From Kiritimatiellia bacterium (lineage in GTDB: Bacteria; Verrucomicrobiota; Kiritimatiellia; JAFGHX01), in the NCBI GenBank assembly GCA_016929905.1, contig JAFGHX010000280.1, forward strand, positions 1 through 41,870: DNA of 41,870 nt. Reading direction: 5' to 3'. Each line of letters begins with the position of its first letter. Position 1 is the stretch's first letter. The notes beneath the pieces are model-generated. The model was not told the origin of the DNA. It did not search any database and saw only the letters and a program-made list of their open reading frames with translations. Below, piece after piece: positions 25,074 to 33,463 of the stretch. Both the position numbers and the translations under genes were made by a program.

Positions 25074-25102
25074 CGAGGGGGATTGCTTCTGCTCGGCATG
25101 CG

Positions 25103-25249
25103 CTATGCATCGCTCTCAACGGCCCTGTCGAATTGAGCATGGACTGCCCATGAGGATGACCACGCGCAGAGCATTTCGTCCGCCAGCGCCGCAACCTTCA
25201 GAGCAACACTGTATACGTCAAGTCGCTCATGCGGGAAATACTGTGTCAT
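25103..25249 (-). pseudogene. Truncated four-helix-bundle protein gene
   Basis: ATG 25249 opens a 48-codon frame beginning MTQYFPHERLDVYSVALKVA and containing AVHAQFDRAVES before TAG at 25103. This is the classic N-terminus of a four-helix-bundle (23S rRNA intervening-sequence) protein, where RLDVY and QFDRA correspond to conserved positions of helices 1 and 2. About two thirds of the protein is missing: the frame stops, and the left repeat begins 29 bases later. It is a different subfamily from the intact gene at 16186. It sits between 42-bp inverted repeats that almost touch it, the right one starting one base beyond the start codon. Confidence 0.8.
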
Positions 25250-25250
25250 C

Positions 25251-25292
25251 TCTTCAACCCTAGTCTTTCCCTCTAATCTTTCGCCCTAATCT
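25251..25292. repeat. Right 42-bp inverted repeat of the second four-helix-bundle cassette
   Basis: On the minus strand it begins AGATTAGGGCGAAAGATTAG. It pairs with 25032-25073 with four mismatches. The surrounding gaps 24960-25031 and 25293-25355 show nothing else. Confidence 0.95.
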
Positions 25293-25355
25293 CCCCTTCC
25301 GATCGTCAGCCGATCCCCCCTCTTCACAGCACTCGTGCAGTTCCCGCCCGTCCTC

Positions 25356-28300
25356 TCACGGCGCCGCCCGATACCCCGCGATCCGCAGCGTGGCGCGGCC
25401 GTCGGGCAGTTGGCCGGTCGCCAGCCGGACGGTCGTGCCCGCCGCGCCGGCGACGGCGGGCAAGTTCTCGCGCTGCTCCCCGGCCAAGCGTTCCATTTTG
25501 GCGTCTTTCACGGGCACAGTCAACTCCAGCGCGGTGAGCGACAGGATATCCAGATCGAGCCCGTCCCCGGTCTTCCGGCCCGCGATGGCCGCGTGCGCGG
25601 GGATGACGACGGTGTCGCCGGGCGCGATCGTGTAGATGAAGAACGGATCGCCCTTCTTGATGGCGTCTTTCGGGGGCGTGTGGGCCAGGCGGTAGTCATG
25701 GCTGTTCCATTGCGGTTCGCCGCCCTCCAGCTCGAGGTCCAGCCGCTTGCCGGGGAAGCACAGGCGCCGGCCGAGATTGTCGGGACCAGGCGCGCGCAGG
25801 CCGTATTCGCCGTGGATCACCTTAGGGTTTTTCGAGTAGTTGTAGCCCGTGACGTACGTGCGCTGGCGAATGAAGCGCGGGTGGTTCTTCAGATCGAGCC
25901 GGTAGGCGTCCGCCGCGGTCCGCGTAACCTCCTCGATCGTGTAGGCGGAGGTCTGCCCGCCCTTGATCTGGTGATAGACGGTCACGGTCACGTCGGCGAG
26001 CGTGCCGTCAGTCGGCAGCGGCTGCTTCGACCGGACCAGCAGCGCGCTCTCGGCGGGCTGGCCGGTGAGATCGCCGATCACGCCGGCCAGGGCCAATTTC
26101 CAGGAGCCGGTCGTGCGCAGGGTCCAGCCGCCCGCCGACAGGCGCACGCCGTCGAACAGGCTGAACGTCGCCTCGCTCGGGCAGGCGACGCCGAGCCGCC
26201 CGTCGATCTCCAGGTCCACCGTCTTGTACCGGCCGCCATCGAGCGTGGTGCCCACCCATAGCTTCGCCGGGTTTCCGCCCCCGGCGCCCGGCTCGAGGGT
26301 CAGCACGGCGCCGGCGCCGAAGGTGTTCGAGGACGCGTCGCCGGGCAGGACCTCGACGTTGCGCAAGGCGTTCGGCTGGTCGGGGTTGCGCGGCTCGAGC
26401 ACATGCACGAACGCAGTGGCCAGACCCGGCTTCTCGCCAATGCGCGAGACGACCAGGTGGTTCATGGCATCCTTCCAGGCGATCGTGCCTTCGCTCATGG
26501 CGTTGCCCACCTTCTCCTTCATCCGCGTCGGCCACGGCCGCTGCTCGCCGAGCACTTCGCTTCTGGCCGCGTCGCCGCTCGCCCCGCTCCAGAGCCGCAG
26601 ATGCACGTCGTGATAGAGCCTGGCCCAGTGCGCGTACCAGCCCTGGCCCTTCATGCCGTAGACGTTGCGGCCGGCGTCCGTGGTCGCCCACTCGCTGCGC
26701 GCGGCGTACTTGGCCGGCTCGATCGTCCATTCGGCCGTCCACGTCCGCCCGTCCCACGGCCAGCGGACCGAGTCGCTGACCAACTTGCGGCAGGCGTAGA
26801 TGTCCTTTTCCGCCTCGCCCAGGTAGACGGGCACGATGGACGGAAGCCGCGCCGGCTCGCCCAGGCTGGTCTTGGGCCGGCCCGCCGGCACGTGCCACTG
26901 CATGTCGTGCCGCATGCCCCCGCGCAGGCGATGGATATCCACCAGCACCGCCCGCCCGCCGGGCAAGGTCAGCGCGACGATCTGGCGCCGGAACACGTCC
27001 ACGTCCTCCCTGGGCTCCATGCGCCGTTGCTTGACGCGGAACATGCCCACCGCGTCGGCGTCCGCGAACTGAGCGACATAGCCGGGCGTGCCGAGCCGGT
27101 GCCGGCCCACGAACCGGTGGAACCGGCATGGCCCCCCGCAGTGGAACCTATTGTCTATCCTCCCCACGCAATGGCAGTGCGTGTCGTTCGCATACGAATA
27201 CCAGACCCACCACATATCGAGCGGGTTGCCCTTCTCGTCCTTCGGGATCGGCAGCAACTCGAACGGGTACTTGAGGTCTTTCCACGGCGCCTTCGTGGGG
27301 TCGACGGACGTGTTCGCGTAGCCCATGTCCGGCATGAGCGTCATGCCCTCGTAGAAGAGCTGGAGGTTGAGCCGTGCACCCTGCGTGTGGCCGACGATGT
27401 TCTGAAAATCCATGAAGGCTTCGAGCCGCGAGCCCGGCTTGCCGCCGCGCAGGCAGACGATCCCGCCTTCCGGGTAGCAAGCCGAGACCTCGTGCCGGGC
27501 CGGGTCGGGCGGCCCCTCCGGCGGCGGCCCCAATGCCCAGGGATAGGTGCCGCGGAACCCAAACAGGTACTCGTCGGCATGCGTATCGTCGGTGCCGAAG
27601 AGGGTCATCAGATCCCCGGGATGGCTGTGGCACCTCTTGAGGATCGGGTACCGGGCGTTCATGTCGGGCAATCCGAGCGCCGCCAGCAGGCTGCGGTAGC
27701 CGAGGAATGAGGTCACCATGCCGCCGTAGACGTAGGAACCCTCCGCGATCATGCCGTCTTCGAGGATGTGGTTGGCGTAGAACCCCTCGATCCAGCGCTG
27801 CATCATGTTCATCAGCGGCTTGTCCCGGCAGACGATGGCGAGCTTGAACCCGCCCCCGATCGAGCCGGCGGCGGTGTTGCCGCCGATGGCGAACCGCCCG
27901 CAGCGCGCCTCGCGCCAGACCTCCTGGACGAGCCGTTCCCGCACACGGCGCTCCCACGCGCCGGGATCGCGGTACTTCTCGACGCTGTAGGCGCGCACGG
28001 CCGGGTGGTCGCGGATCAGGTCGAACGCCTCAACGATCTCGCCGGCCTGCCCGATCACGCCGTCGTGCCAGCCGGGAATATCCCAGTTGAGCCTGGCCAG
28101 GTTGTAGTGCGCCCGGTACCAGAACGGCGTGCCGCTACCTTGCGGATCGTGCGAGAGGTACTCCTCGCGGGTCAGGTAGTGGCGATCGTCGCGCCCGCGC
28201 GGGAAGCCCTGGGCCACCACGGCCTCGTGCAAGGGCAGGCCCGGATAGACATCCGCCAGCCGGTCCAACACCACCGCCAGGGTCCGCGCCGCCTTGGCGT

Positions 28301-29045
28301 CGTCCTGCTGGAACACCCGTGCGGCCAGGCCGCGGAAGAGCTTGCCGCCGCCGAACACTCGAAATAGCCGCGCGCGCCACACTTCGCCCGCGGAGCAGAA
28401 CCACAGGCGCCGCTTCGAGGCGTTTGCCGGCAGCGGACCGATGTGGTACTGGGCGGGCGTGACATAGACCGGCGCGTCCGCCGTGCCGGGCGGGCAGTAG
28501 AAGCGATAGGGGTGCGTCGTGCCGTCCAGGTGCGGAATGTGTTCCGTATGGTTCGGGCGCGCCTTGTAATCCGCGGGCATGTCCGCCTCGCGCTCGTAGA
28601 CAATCGCGCCGCAGCAGCGCGTTCGCGCCTGGTGCGGATTGGCCAGCAGCTCCTTCCCGGATATCCCGCACCCCGCGTACGGCTTGCCGCAGAACGGGCA
28701 CGGCGACCGGTGCTGTTCGCGCTTGCTCAACATCGTCACGGGCGCATAGCCGACGATGATCTCGCGCCAGAGTTCCTCGGGAACCTTCAGCCATTCCAGG
28801 CCATCCTCAGGCCGGCCGTTCACGCCGAAGATTGCCGGCACCTTCTTCTCCCGGATCGCCTGGCGCAACGCTTCGGTGTACAGCCGCTCGGGCAGCCGGG
28901 CCGTCGAGGGACTCATCTCGGCGTACAGCTTCTCGGTCGCGACCCAGCGCGGCGTCGCCGAGGCGCCGGCCTCTCCCGCCGGGGCCAGGGCGGCGGGCGC
29001 CAGGCTCAGGCCGATTGCGATCAGTGCTCGCAGTGTCTTCGTCAT
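25356..29045 (-). CDS. Secreted heparinase II/III-like protein 2 (putative polysaccharide lyase)
   Basis: This 1,229-residue protein starts at ATG 29045 behind AAAGGAG, with a signal peptide (MTKTLRALIAIGLSLAPAAL...). A Cys-rich insert (PCPFCGKPYAGCG near residue 120, then RTRCCG) resembles a zinc-ribbon knuckle. The alpha-helical toroid follows, and then the beta-sandwich typical of heparinase II/III: LRGGKPGSRLEAFMDFQ, GHTQGARLNLQLFYEG and MPDMGY. A later block (GVIGDLTGQPAESALLVRS) is shared with the paralogue at 34741-38364. Family members cleave uronic-acid polysaccharides by beta-elimination. The substrate here is unknown and the catalytic Tyr/His assignment is uncertain. It is much longer than the usual 600-800 residues, owing to the extra N- and C-terminal domains. 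Confidence 0.75.
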   Translation of the reverse strand: MTKTLRALIAIGLSLAPAALAPAGEAGASATPRWVATEKLYAEMSPSTARLPERLYTEALRQAIREKKVPAIFGVNGRPEDGLEWLKVPEELWREIIVGYAPVTMLSKREQHRSPCPFCGKPYAGCGISGKELLANPHQARTRCCGAIVYEREADMPADYKARPNHTEHIPHLDGTTHPYRFYCPPGTADAPVYVTPAQYHIGPLPANASKRRLWFCSAGEVWRARLFRVFGGGKLFRGLAARVFQQDDAKAARTLAVVLDRLADVYPGLPLHEAVVAQGFPRGRDDRHYLTREEYLSHDPQGSGTPFWYRAHYNLARLNWDIPGWHDGVIGQAGEIVEAFDLIRDHPAVRAYSVEKYRDPGAWERRVRERLVQEVWREARCGRFAIGGNTAAGSIGGGFKLAIVCRDKPLMNMMQRWIEGFYANHILEDGMIAEGSYVYGGMVTSFLGYRSLLAALGLPDMNARYPILKRCHSHPGDLMTLFGTDDTHADEYLFGFRGTYPWALGPPPEGPPDPARHEVSACYPEGGIVCLRGGKPGSRLEAFMDFQNIVGHTQGARLNLQLFYEGMTLMPDMGYANTSVDPTKAPWKDLKYPFELLPIPKDEKGNPLDMWWVWYSYANDTHCHCVGRIDNRFHCGGPCRFHRFVGRHRLGTPGYVAQFADADAVGMFRVKQRRMEPREDVDVFRRQIVALTLPGGRAVLVDIHRLRGGMRHDMQWHVPAGRPKTSLGEPARLPSIVPVYLGEAEKDIYACRKLVSDSVRWPWDGRTWTAEWTIEPAKYAARSEWATTDAGRNVYGMKGQGWYAHWARLYHDVHLRLWSGASGDAARSEVLGEQRPWPTRMKEKVGNAMSEGTIAWKDAMNHLVVSRIGEKPGLATAFVHVLEPRNPDQPNALRNVEVLPGDASSNTFGAGAVLTLEPGAGGGNPAKLWVGTTLDGGRYKTVDLEIDGRLGVACPSEATFSLFDGVRLSAGGWTLRTTGSWKLALAGVIGDLTGQPAESALLVRSKQPLPTDGTLADVTVTVYHQIKGGQTSAYTIEEVTRTAADAYRLDLKNHPRFIRQRTYVTGYNYSKNPKVIHGEYGLRAPGPDNLGRRLCFPGKRLDLELEGGEPQWNSHDYRLAHTPPKDAIKKGDPFFIYTIAPGDTVVIPAHAAIAGRKTGDGLDLDILSLTALELTVPVKDAKMERLAGEQRENLPAVAGAAGTTVRLATGQLPDGRATLRIAGYRAAP

Positions 29046-29056
29046 CTCTTGCTCCT

Positions 29057-29204
29057 TTGAGCGTTGAACGTTGAATGTTGAATGTTGAGTCCGCTCCAAG
29101 AACACCGGCTCGGCACAGCCTCGCCCTCCAAGCGCCCAACATAACGTGTAATCATGGAGGGCGAACCTGCGGTGAGCCGCTTCTTGGAGTGGACTCAATG
29201 TTGG
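29057..29204. repeat. Palindromic intergenic element, locus 3, with heptamer run
   Basis: A heptamer run (29057-29089; units CGTTGAA, CGTTGAA, TGTTGAA, TGTTGAG) leads into the left arm (29085-29130, ending CTCGCCCTCCA). After a 24-nt loop comes the right arm (29155-29204), starting TGGAGGGCGAACC and ending TGGACTCAATGTTGG. This is the best preserved of the three copies. It occupies the space between two genes and supplies the 3' end of the propeller gene. Confidence 0.85.
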
Positions 29205-30291
29205 CCGTTTTCTGCCCCTTCTGTCGCGCGCCGGTCTTCGAAGCCGGAATGTCAAACGCCGGGAAGTACATCCAGAGATGCCCGCCGCGGTCGTGCTCGC
29301 CGAGACAGACGACGCCTTCGGCCGTGGTCAGCGCGCAGGCGAACTCGAACCCGTGCCGGATCGCGCCCAAGACCGAGGCGATCACACCCAGATCATGCGC
29401 CGTACCGTCGCGTTCGAGCCGGAACAAGTGGCCGATCTGCGCGCCGCAGACCCCGTAGACGCGGCCGTCGGGCAGCGCGGTCATGCACTGGACGGGCGGG
29501 GGCGCGATCCGGCCGCGCAAGGCGCAGCGGCCGGTGCGCATGTCCCAGCCCCGAATCTCGCCGCCGCCCGCGGCCAGCAGCTCGCGGCCCCGCCGACAGC
29601 ACGCGTCAACCGCGCCGACGGCCCGCGGCCGGCCCAGCGTCTCGAGCGCGGCGCCGGGCTCGAGGCGGCGCAGCGCGCCGTCCGCGGCCAGCCAGACGAT
29701 GCGGCCGTCGTCCGCGAGAAACGGCGGGGAGACCGGCGCGGGCGCCGCGAGCGCGAGCCGCTCGCGGCACACTCCGGTCGCGAGCGAGACGAACGCCAGC
29801 CCCTTGTCGGCCAGGCAGACCAGGTCGGCATCCCGCACAATGGCGCCCGAGACGCCGTGCCACCCGTCGAGAGCGCCGGTTTGGACAATGCTCGGCGCCG
29901 GGAACGGCGGCTCCTGGATCGTATTCGCCGGCGGCCGCCAGCAGAACCGGTGGCAGGCCGCGCCGTCCTCGTGCTCGCCGATCAGGTTCACGGCCAGGGC
30001 GCCATCTTCGAGCCGATGCTCGGCGACGACGGGGATACGCGCGGCGCCGGGCACGACGCCCAAGTCGAGCAAGGCGCCGCAGCTTCCCTTGAAGAGGCTG
30101 ACGAACACATGGCTCGCCGCGCCCGAGGTGGCGCCGTAGACGCGATGCCCGTCGGCACTGGCGGCCAGATGGGCGATCCGGCACTCATCGGGCGGGATCG
30201 GCATGGCCTCGTTCGGCATGCCCAGCGGCAGCGCGACGAAGTGTCCTTCGGTCGCAAACCCGGCATTCGGTTTTGGCTCGGTCAACGGCAT
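29152..30291 (-). CDS. Beta-propeller protein, second of a tandem pair
   Basis: This 379-residue protein starts at ATG 30291, four bases after the stop of the preceding propeller gene. It consists of repeated blades with aromatic and Gly-Asp patterns (ADGHRVYGATSG; VCLADKGLAFVS; DDGRIVWLAADG; GGEIRGWDMRTGRC; PDGRVYGVCGAQIGHLF). There is no signal peptide and no recognisable catalytic motif. Its last 15 or so residues (NIESTPRSGSPQVRPP) are encoded by the palindromic element, so the native C-terminus has been replaced. It may bind or process a sugar; a PL22-like lyase fold is conceivable but not shown. Confidence 0.6.
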   Translation of the reverse strand: MPLTEPKPNAGFATEGHFVALPLGMPNEAMPIPPDECRIAHLAASADGHRVYGATSGAASHVFVSLFKGSCGALLDLGVVPGAARIPVVAEHRLEDGALAVNLIGEHEDGAACHRFCWRPPANTIQEPPFPAPSIVQTGALDGWHGVSGAIVRDADLVCLADKGLAFVSLATGVCRERLALAAPAPVSPPFLADDGRIVWLAADGALRRLEPGAALETLGRPRAVGAVDACCRRGRELLAAGGGEIRGWDMRTGRCALRGRIAPPPVQCMTALPDGRVYGVCGAQIGHLFRLERDGTAHDLGVIASVLGAIRHGFEFACALTTAEGVVCLGEHDRGGHLWMYFPAFDIPASKTGARQKGQKTANIESTPRSGSPQVRPP

Positions 30292-30295
30292 CGTC

Positions 30296-31561
30296 TCACC
30301 CCCACCATCTCGGCGCCGGTTCGTTCGGCCCGTTCGCGCGCGCGCCGCGCACGGCGATGCGATAGAACCCCGCCGGCTTCGCCATGATCTTGCCCATGTA
30401 CAGGTTGCCGGCCCGGTCCGCCGCCGCGCGCGCAACGTAATGGTTGCGGCCCGCGCCGCCCTGGACCGTGCAGAGCGGCTCGTGTTCGAGCGTGCCGGTG
30501 TCCATGCGGCAGAGCATCCCGCGCGTGCGCGGCGGCGCGGCGCCGTCCGCCCGCCATTCGGCCCTGACGTAGTGCAGCTTGCCGTCGCGGCCGAAGACAA
30601 GCCCGCCGACATGGTCCAGGTTCACGCCGCGCGGCCGGCGCGGGTCGCCCGTTTCCGTCAGCGCGCCCAGGTCCTCGAGCCGGCCCTCGGCGCCGTCGTG
30701 CGGCCAGAACCGCGCCAGATGCGGCCGGCTCTTCCACGGAACCATGTAGACGGCGCCGGAGGCCGGCTCGCGCACGGCGTCGTACAGCACCCCGTGCCAG
30801 GCCGTCTGGCAAGGCTCGTGCGGATAGACCCAGCGCAGATCCTCGATGCGGTCGGCATCCGGGTCGTACCGGACCATGCGCCCGCTGTCGATGCAGGTGC
30901 AGATCCGGCCCCTGTCGTCCGAGAACAGGCACTGCGTGTTCACCGAGCCGAGCCGCCCGAGATCGTGCAACTCCCCGCGCTCGAGGTCGTACCAGACGAA
31001 ATGGTCGCGCGGGTACGTGACGGCATACAACCGCCGCCGAACGGGGTCGAAGCACAGGCACCGACAGCCCTCGCGCGGGATCATCAGAACCGCATCGAGG
31101 ACCTGGTCCCCGGCGGTATCGTAGGTGACCAGGTAGGCGCCGCGGAACGCGCGCGCGGCATCGTGCCAGGAGCCCACGGGATTGTAGGTCCGCTCGCCCT
31201 TCGGCGGCCCGCTCAGGTGCGTGGCGCAATACAGCCAGCCGCGTTCGGGGTCCGGCGCGAAGCTGTAGTGGATCTTGCACTGCGTGGCGCGCCCGCTGTC
31301 GCGCAGGTCGCCCGTGACACGGTCCAGATCGAAGAGGTACTCGAGCGAGTCGTCCGCCTCGCGATAGCGCACGACGCTGGCCGATTCCCCGCCGGTATGC
31401 TCAATGCAGCAGGCCGCGTAGATGCGCCCGTCCGGGCCGGCATGCAGGCTCCAGCACGAATCGGACAACGGGCGTTGCGCGAACTCGTGATACGCCACCC
31501 GATAGTCCGGGTGCGTCACCACCGCCTCGAACGTATCCTTCTCGCCGCACTCGGTATTCAT
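30296..31561 (-). CDS. Beta-propeller protein, first of a tandem pair
   Basis: This 421-residue protein starts at ATG 31561 after CAGGGAGA. It has regular propeller-blade repeats: GPDGRIYAACCIEHTGG, PERGWLYCATHLSG, FDPVRRRLYAVTYPRDHFVW, DDRGRICTCIDSGRMVRYDP and GRDGKLHYVRAEW. No signal peptide or catalytic motif is evident. It lies in one operon with GH130, a secreted TIM-barrel-like protein and a second propeller. It resembles the many uncharacterised propellers in PVC glycan loci, and the function cannot be named. The two propellers share blade style but are not close copies. Confidence 0.65.
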   Translation of the reverse strand: MNTECGEKDTFEAVVTHPDYRVAYHEFAQRPLSDSCWSLHAGPDGRIYAACCIEHTGGESASVVRYREADDSLEYLFDLDRVTGDLRDSGRATQCKIHYSFAPDPERGWLYCATHLSGPPKGERTYNPVGSWHDAARAFRGAYLVTYDTAGDQVLDAVLMIPREGCRCLCFDPVRRRLYAVTYPRDHFVWYDLERGELHDLGRLGSVNTQCLFSDDRGRICTCIDSGRMVRYDPDADRIEDLRWVYPHEPCQTAWHGVLYDAVREPASGAVYMVPWKSRPHLARFWPHDGAEGRLEDLGALTETGDPRRPRGVNLDHVGGLVFGRDGKLHYVRAEWRADGAAPPRTRGMLCRMDTGTLEHEPLCTVQGGAGRNHYVARAAADRAGNLYMGKIMAKPAGFYRIAVRGARANGPNEPAPRWWG

Positions 31562-31612
31562 ACGTCTCCCTGCAACGTTCATTCACGACACATTTGACAA
31601 TCCCGGTCGCGG

Positions 31613-33460
31613 TCACGGCTCCCCCAGCACGAACACACGCGTCTGGGCGTCCGCCGGCAGGCGCAGCGCGCGGCCGGCGACCCCGTCGAAATTCTCGAGC
31701 ACGATCTCGCGCGGCCGGCCGTTCGGCGGCGGGGTCTTCTCGTCCTTGGGCCGTGTGCCGTAGACGGCGTTCGGGTCGTAGGTGGCCAGCACGTGCAGCG
31801 GCCCCAACTTGACGTGGCGGACCAGGGGCATCCCCTTGACGAACCGTTCCACGGCGCGCGGGTCCCGCCTCGGTTCGCCGTGGCGCAGGATGTATTCGAG
31901 CGGCTTGGCCAGGGCCAGGCCCTCGATCGCGCCGGCCACCGCCTCGGATTCGGCGCGCAGCAGCGGTTCGAGCCGGTCCTTCGGCATGGTGAACACAGGT
32001 TGCTCGGGATCGCGCTTGTGCCGATTGGGGTTGCCGCCGGCCGTGGCGAAGCGCTGGAACGAGACCTGACCGCGCTCGTCGATCTCGGTGACGGCGACCA
32101 CGTCGTAGCGCTTGAACAGCGTCGGGCGCGAGGCGCCCCGCGCGCGCAGACTGAATTCACGACCGACCATGATCTCCGGCCACTGTTCCGCGCCCGTCGC
32201 GCCATGCGCCGTGCTGGCCTTGGCTCTCACGAGCGGGCGGGGCCGGTGATGGTTGCCCGTGCCCGACCAGTTCCAGAGCACGACCCCGTCGTTGCCCAGG
32301 AACAGGCTGAACAGGAAGAGCGCGCGCTGGTCCTCGACCGGCAGCGGCATCTGGTTCCACCAGTGGTAATCCGCGCTGCCTCCGTGCAGCAGCGGCCAGA
32401 GATAGGGCCGGATCGGCCTGCGGTTCTCCGCCCGCAGCGTGTTCACGCAGCGGTGCAAGTAGTCCTGGTGGGCCAGGACGTACCCGACATTGCGCGCATC
32501 CCAGTAGAACACATAGTTGTCCGGGTAGAGCACATCCTGCGCCGGCGCGGTGTGGATGCCGAGCATGGACCACTGCCAGTCGCGAGCCGGGTCCTTTTCC
32601 TCGACCGGGTTGTTGATCATCTCCCACCAGCCGCGCTGAAAGAGTTGCGGATAGACCCCGATGGATGTCCAGCCCGCGCGGCGCGCGGCCTCGACCAGGA
32701 ACGTATGGTGCCGGGCGAAGCCGAGATAGTAGGTCCGCTCGAAAGTCTGGCGCGCCTCCTCCGACGCGTCGTTCGGATACCACGCCTGCTTGCGCAGTTC
32801 GCCGGGCGGCAGCGCGGAGGCCTGCTCGATGTCGATCATGCAGATGGCATTCGACTGCGCCTTCCAGGCCGGGTTCGATTCCAGAATCTTCGCGAGCGCA
32901 TCGGACTCGGCGAGCCGGTCCCAGCGGCCCCAGGGGATGTCGTGTTTTCTGAAGAAGTCCTTCCACTGCAGGAAACAACCCCACTGCAGCCAGACGGTGC
33001 CGGGCGGGAACCGTTGCTTCCGCTCGTGCGAGAGCTGGTACGGCGCGAGGACGGAAAACCCGTGGGTGAGGGCGTACTCGAACATTTGGTGGTTGCGCCA
33101 GCCGCCGTAGCTGAATTCGCAGGTGAAGTGTTTCAAACGGAAAGGTGCGATCCCTCTGGCGACATAGGGCGCCCCGGCGCCCAGATCGTCGCGCATGTTG
33201 GGTTCGTACGCCGACGGCGCCGCGCTCATCCGCGGCGGGGCGTCGTCGAGCCGCACGCCGCGCAGGTCCTCGACGGTCAGCGATTGGCGCGTGTCCAGCG
33301 CCAACTCGCCGGCGCGCGGGAGCGGCACGACGCGGAACCGCGGGCAAACGGCCTGGAGACGCCGCAGTTCGGCGCGCGCCTGCGGCGGCAAGTCCGGGGC
33401 GCCGGCCCGCGCGGGAAGCGCGGCCGCCAGCACGGCGAGGCAAATGGCGAGGTGTTTCAT
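31613..33460 (-). CDS. Secreted TIM-barrel-like glycoside hydrolase of uncertain family
   Basis: This 615-residue protein has a clear signal peptide (MKHLAICLAVLAAALPARAG). Its middle reads like a glycosidase barrel: strand-like CMIDIEQASALPPG, SIGVYPQLFQRGWW, NYVFYWDARNVGYVLA and RPYLWPLLHGGSADYHWWNQ, then ALFLFSLFLGNDGVVLWNWS. The last segment and the acidic DIE resemble hyaluronidase-type (GH56) barrels, but this is a weak resemblance and catalytic residues are not assured. The start at 33460 is three bases after the GH130 stop, so the two are co-translated. A role beside the heparinases and sulfatases in extracellular glycan attack is inferred. Confidence 0.5.
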   Translation of the reverse strand: MKHLAICLAVLAAALPARAGAPDLPPQARAELRRLQAVCPRFRVVPLPRAGELALDTRQSLTVEDLRGVRLDDAPPRMSAAPSAYEPNMRDDLGAGAPYVARGIAPFRLKHFTCEFSYGGWRNHQMFEYALTHGFSVLAPYQLSHERKQRFPPGTVWLQWGCFLQWKDFFRKHDIPWGRWDRLAESDALAKILESNPAWKAQSNAICMIDIEQASALPPGELRKQAWYPNDASEEARQTFERTYYLGFARHHTFLVEAARRAGWTSIGVYPQLFQRGWWEMINNPVEEKDPARDWQWSMLGIHTAPAQDVLYPDNYVFYWDARNVGYVLAHQDYLHRCVNTLRAENRRPIRPYLWPLLHGGSADYHWWNQMPLPVEDQRALFLFSLFLGNDGVVLWNWSGTGNHHRPRPLVRAKASTAHGATGAEQWPEIMVGREFSLRARGASRPTLFKRYDVVAVTEIDERGQVSFQRFATAGGNPNRHKRDPEQPVFTMPKDRLEPLLRAESEAVAGAIEGLALAKPLEYILRHGEPRRDPRAVERFVKGMPLVRHVKLGPLHVLATYDPNAVYGTRPKDEKTPPPNGRPREIVLENFDGVAGRALRLPADAQTRVFVLGEP

Positions 33461-33463
33461 GGC

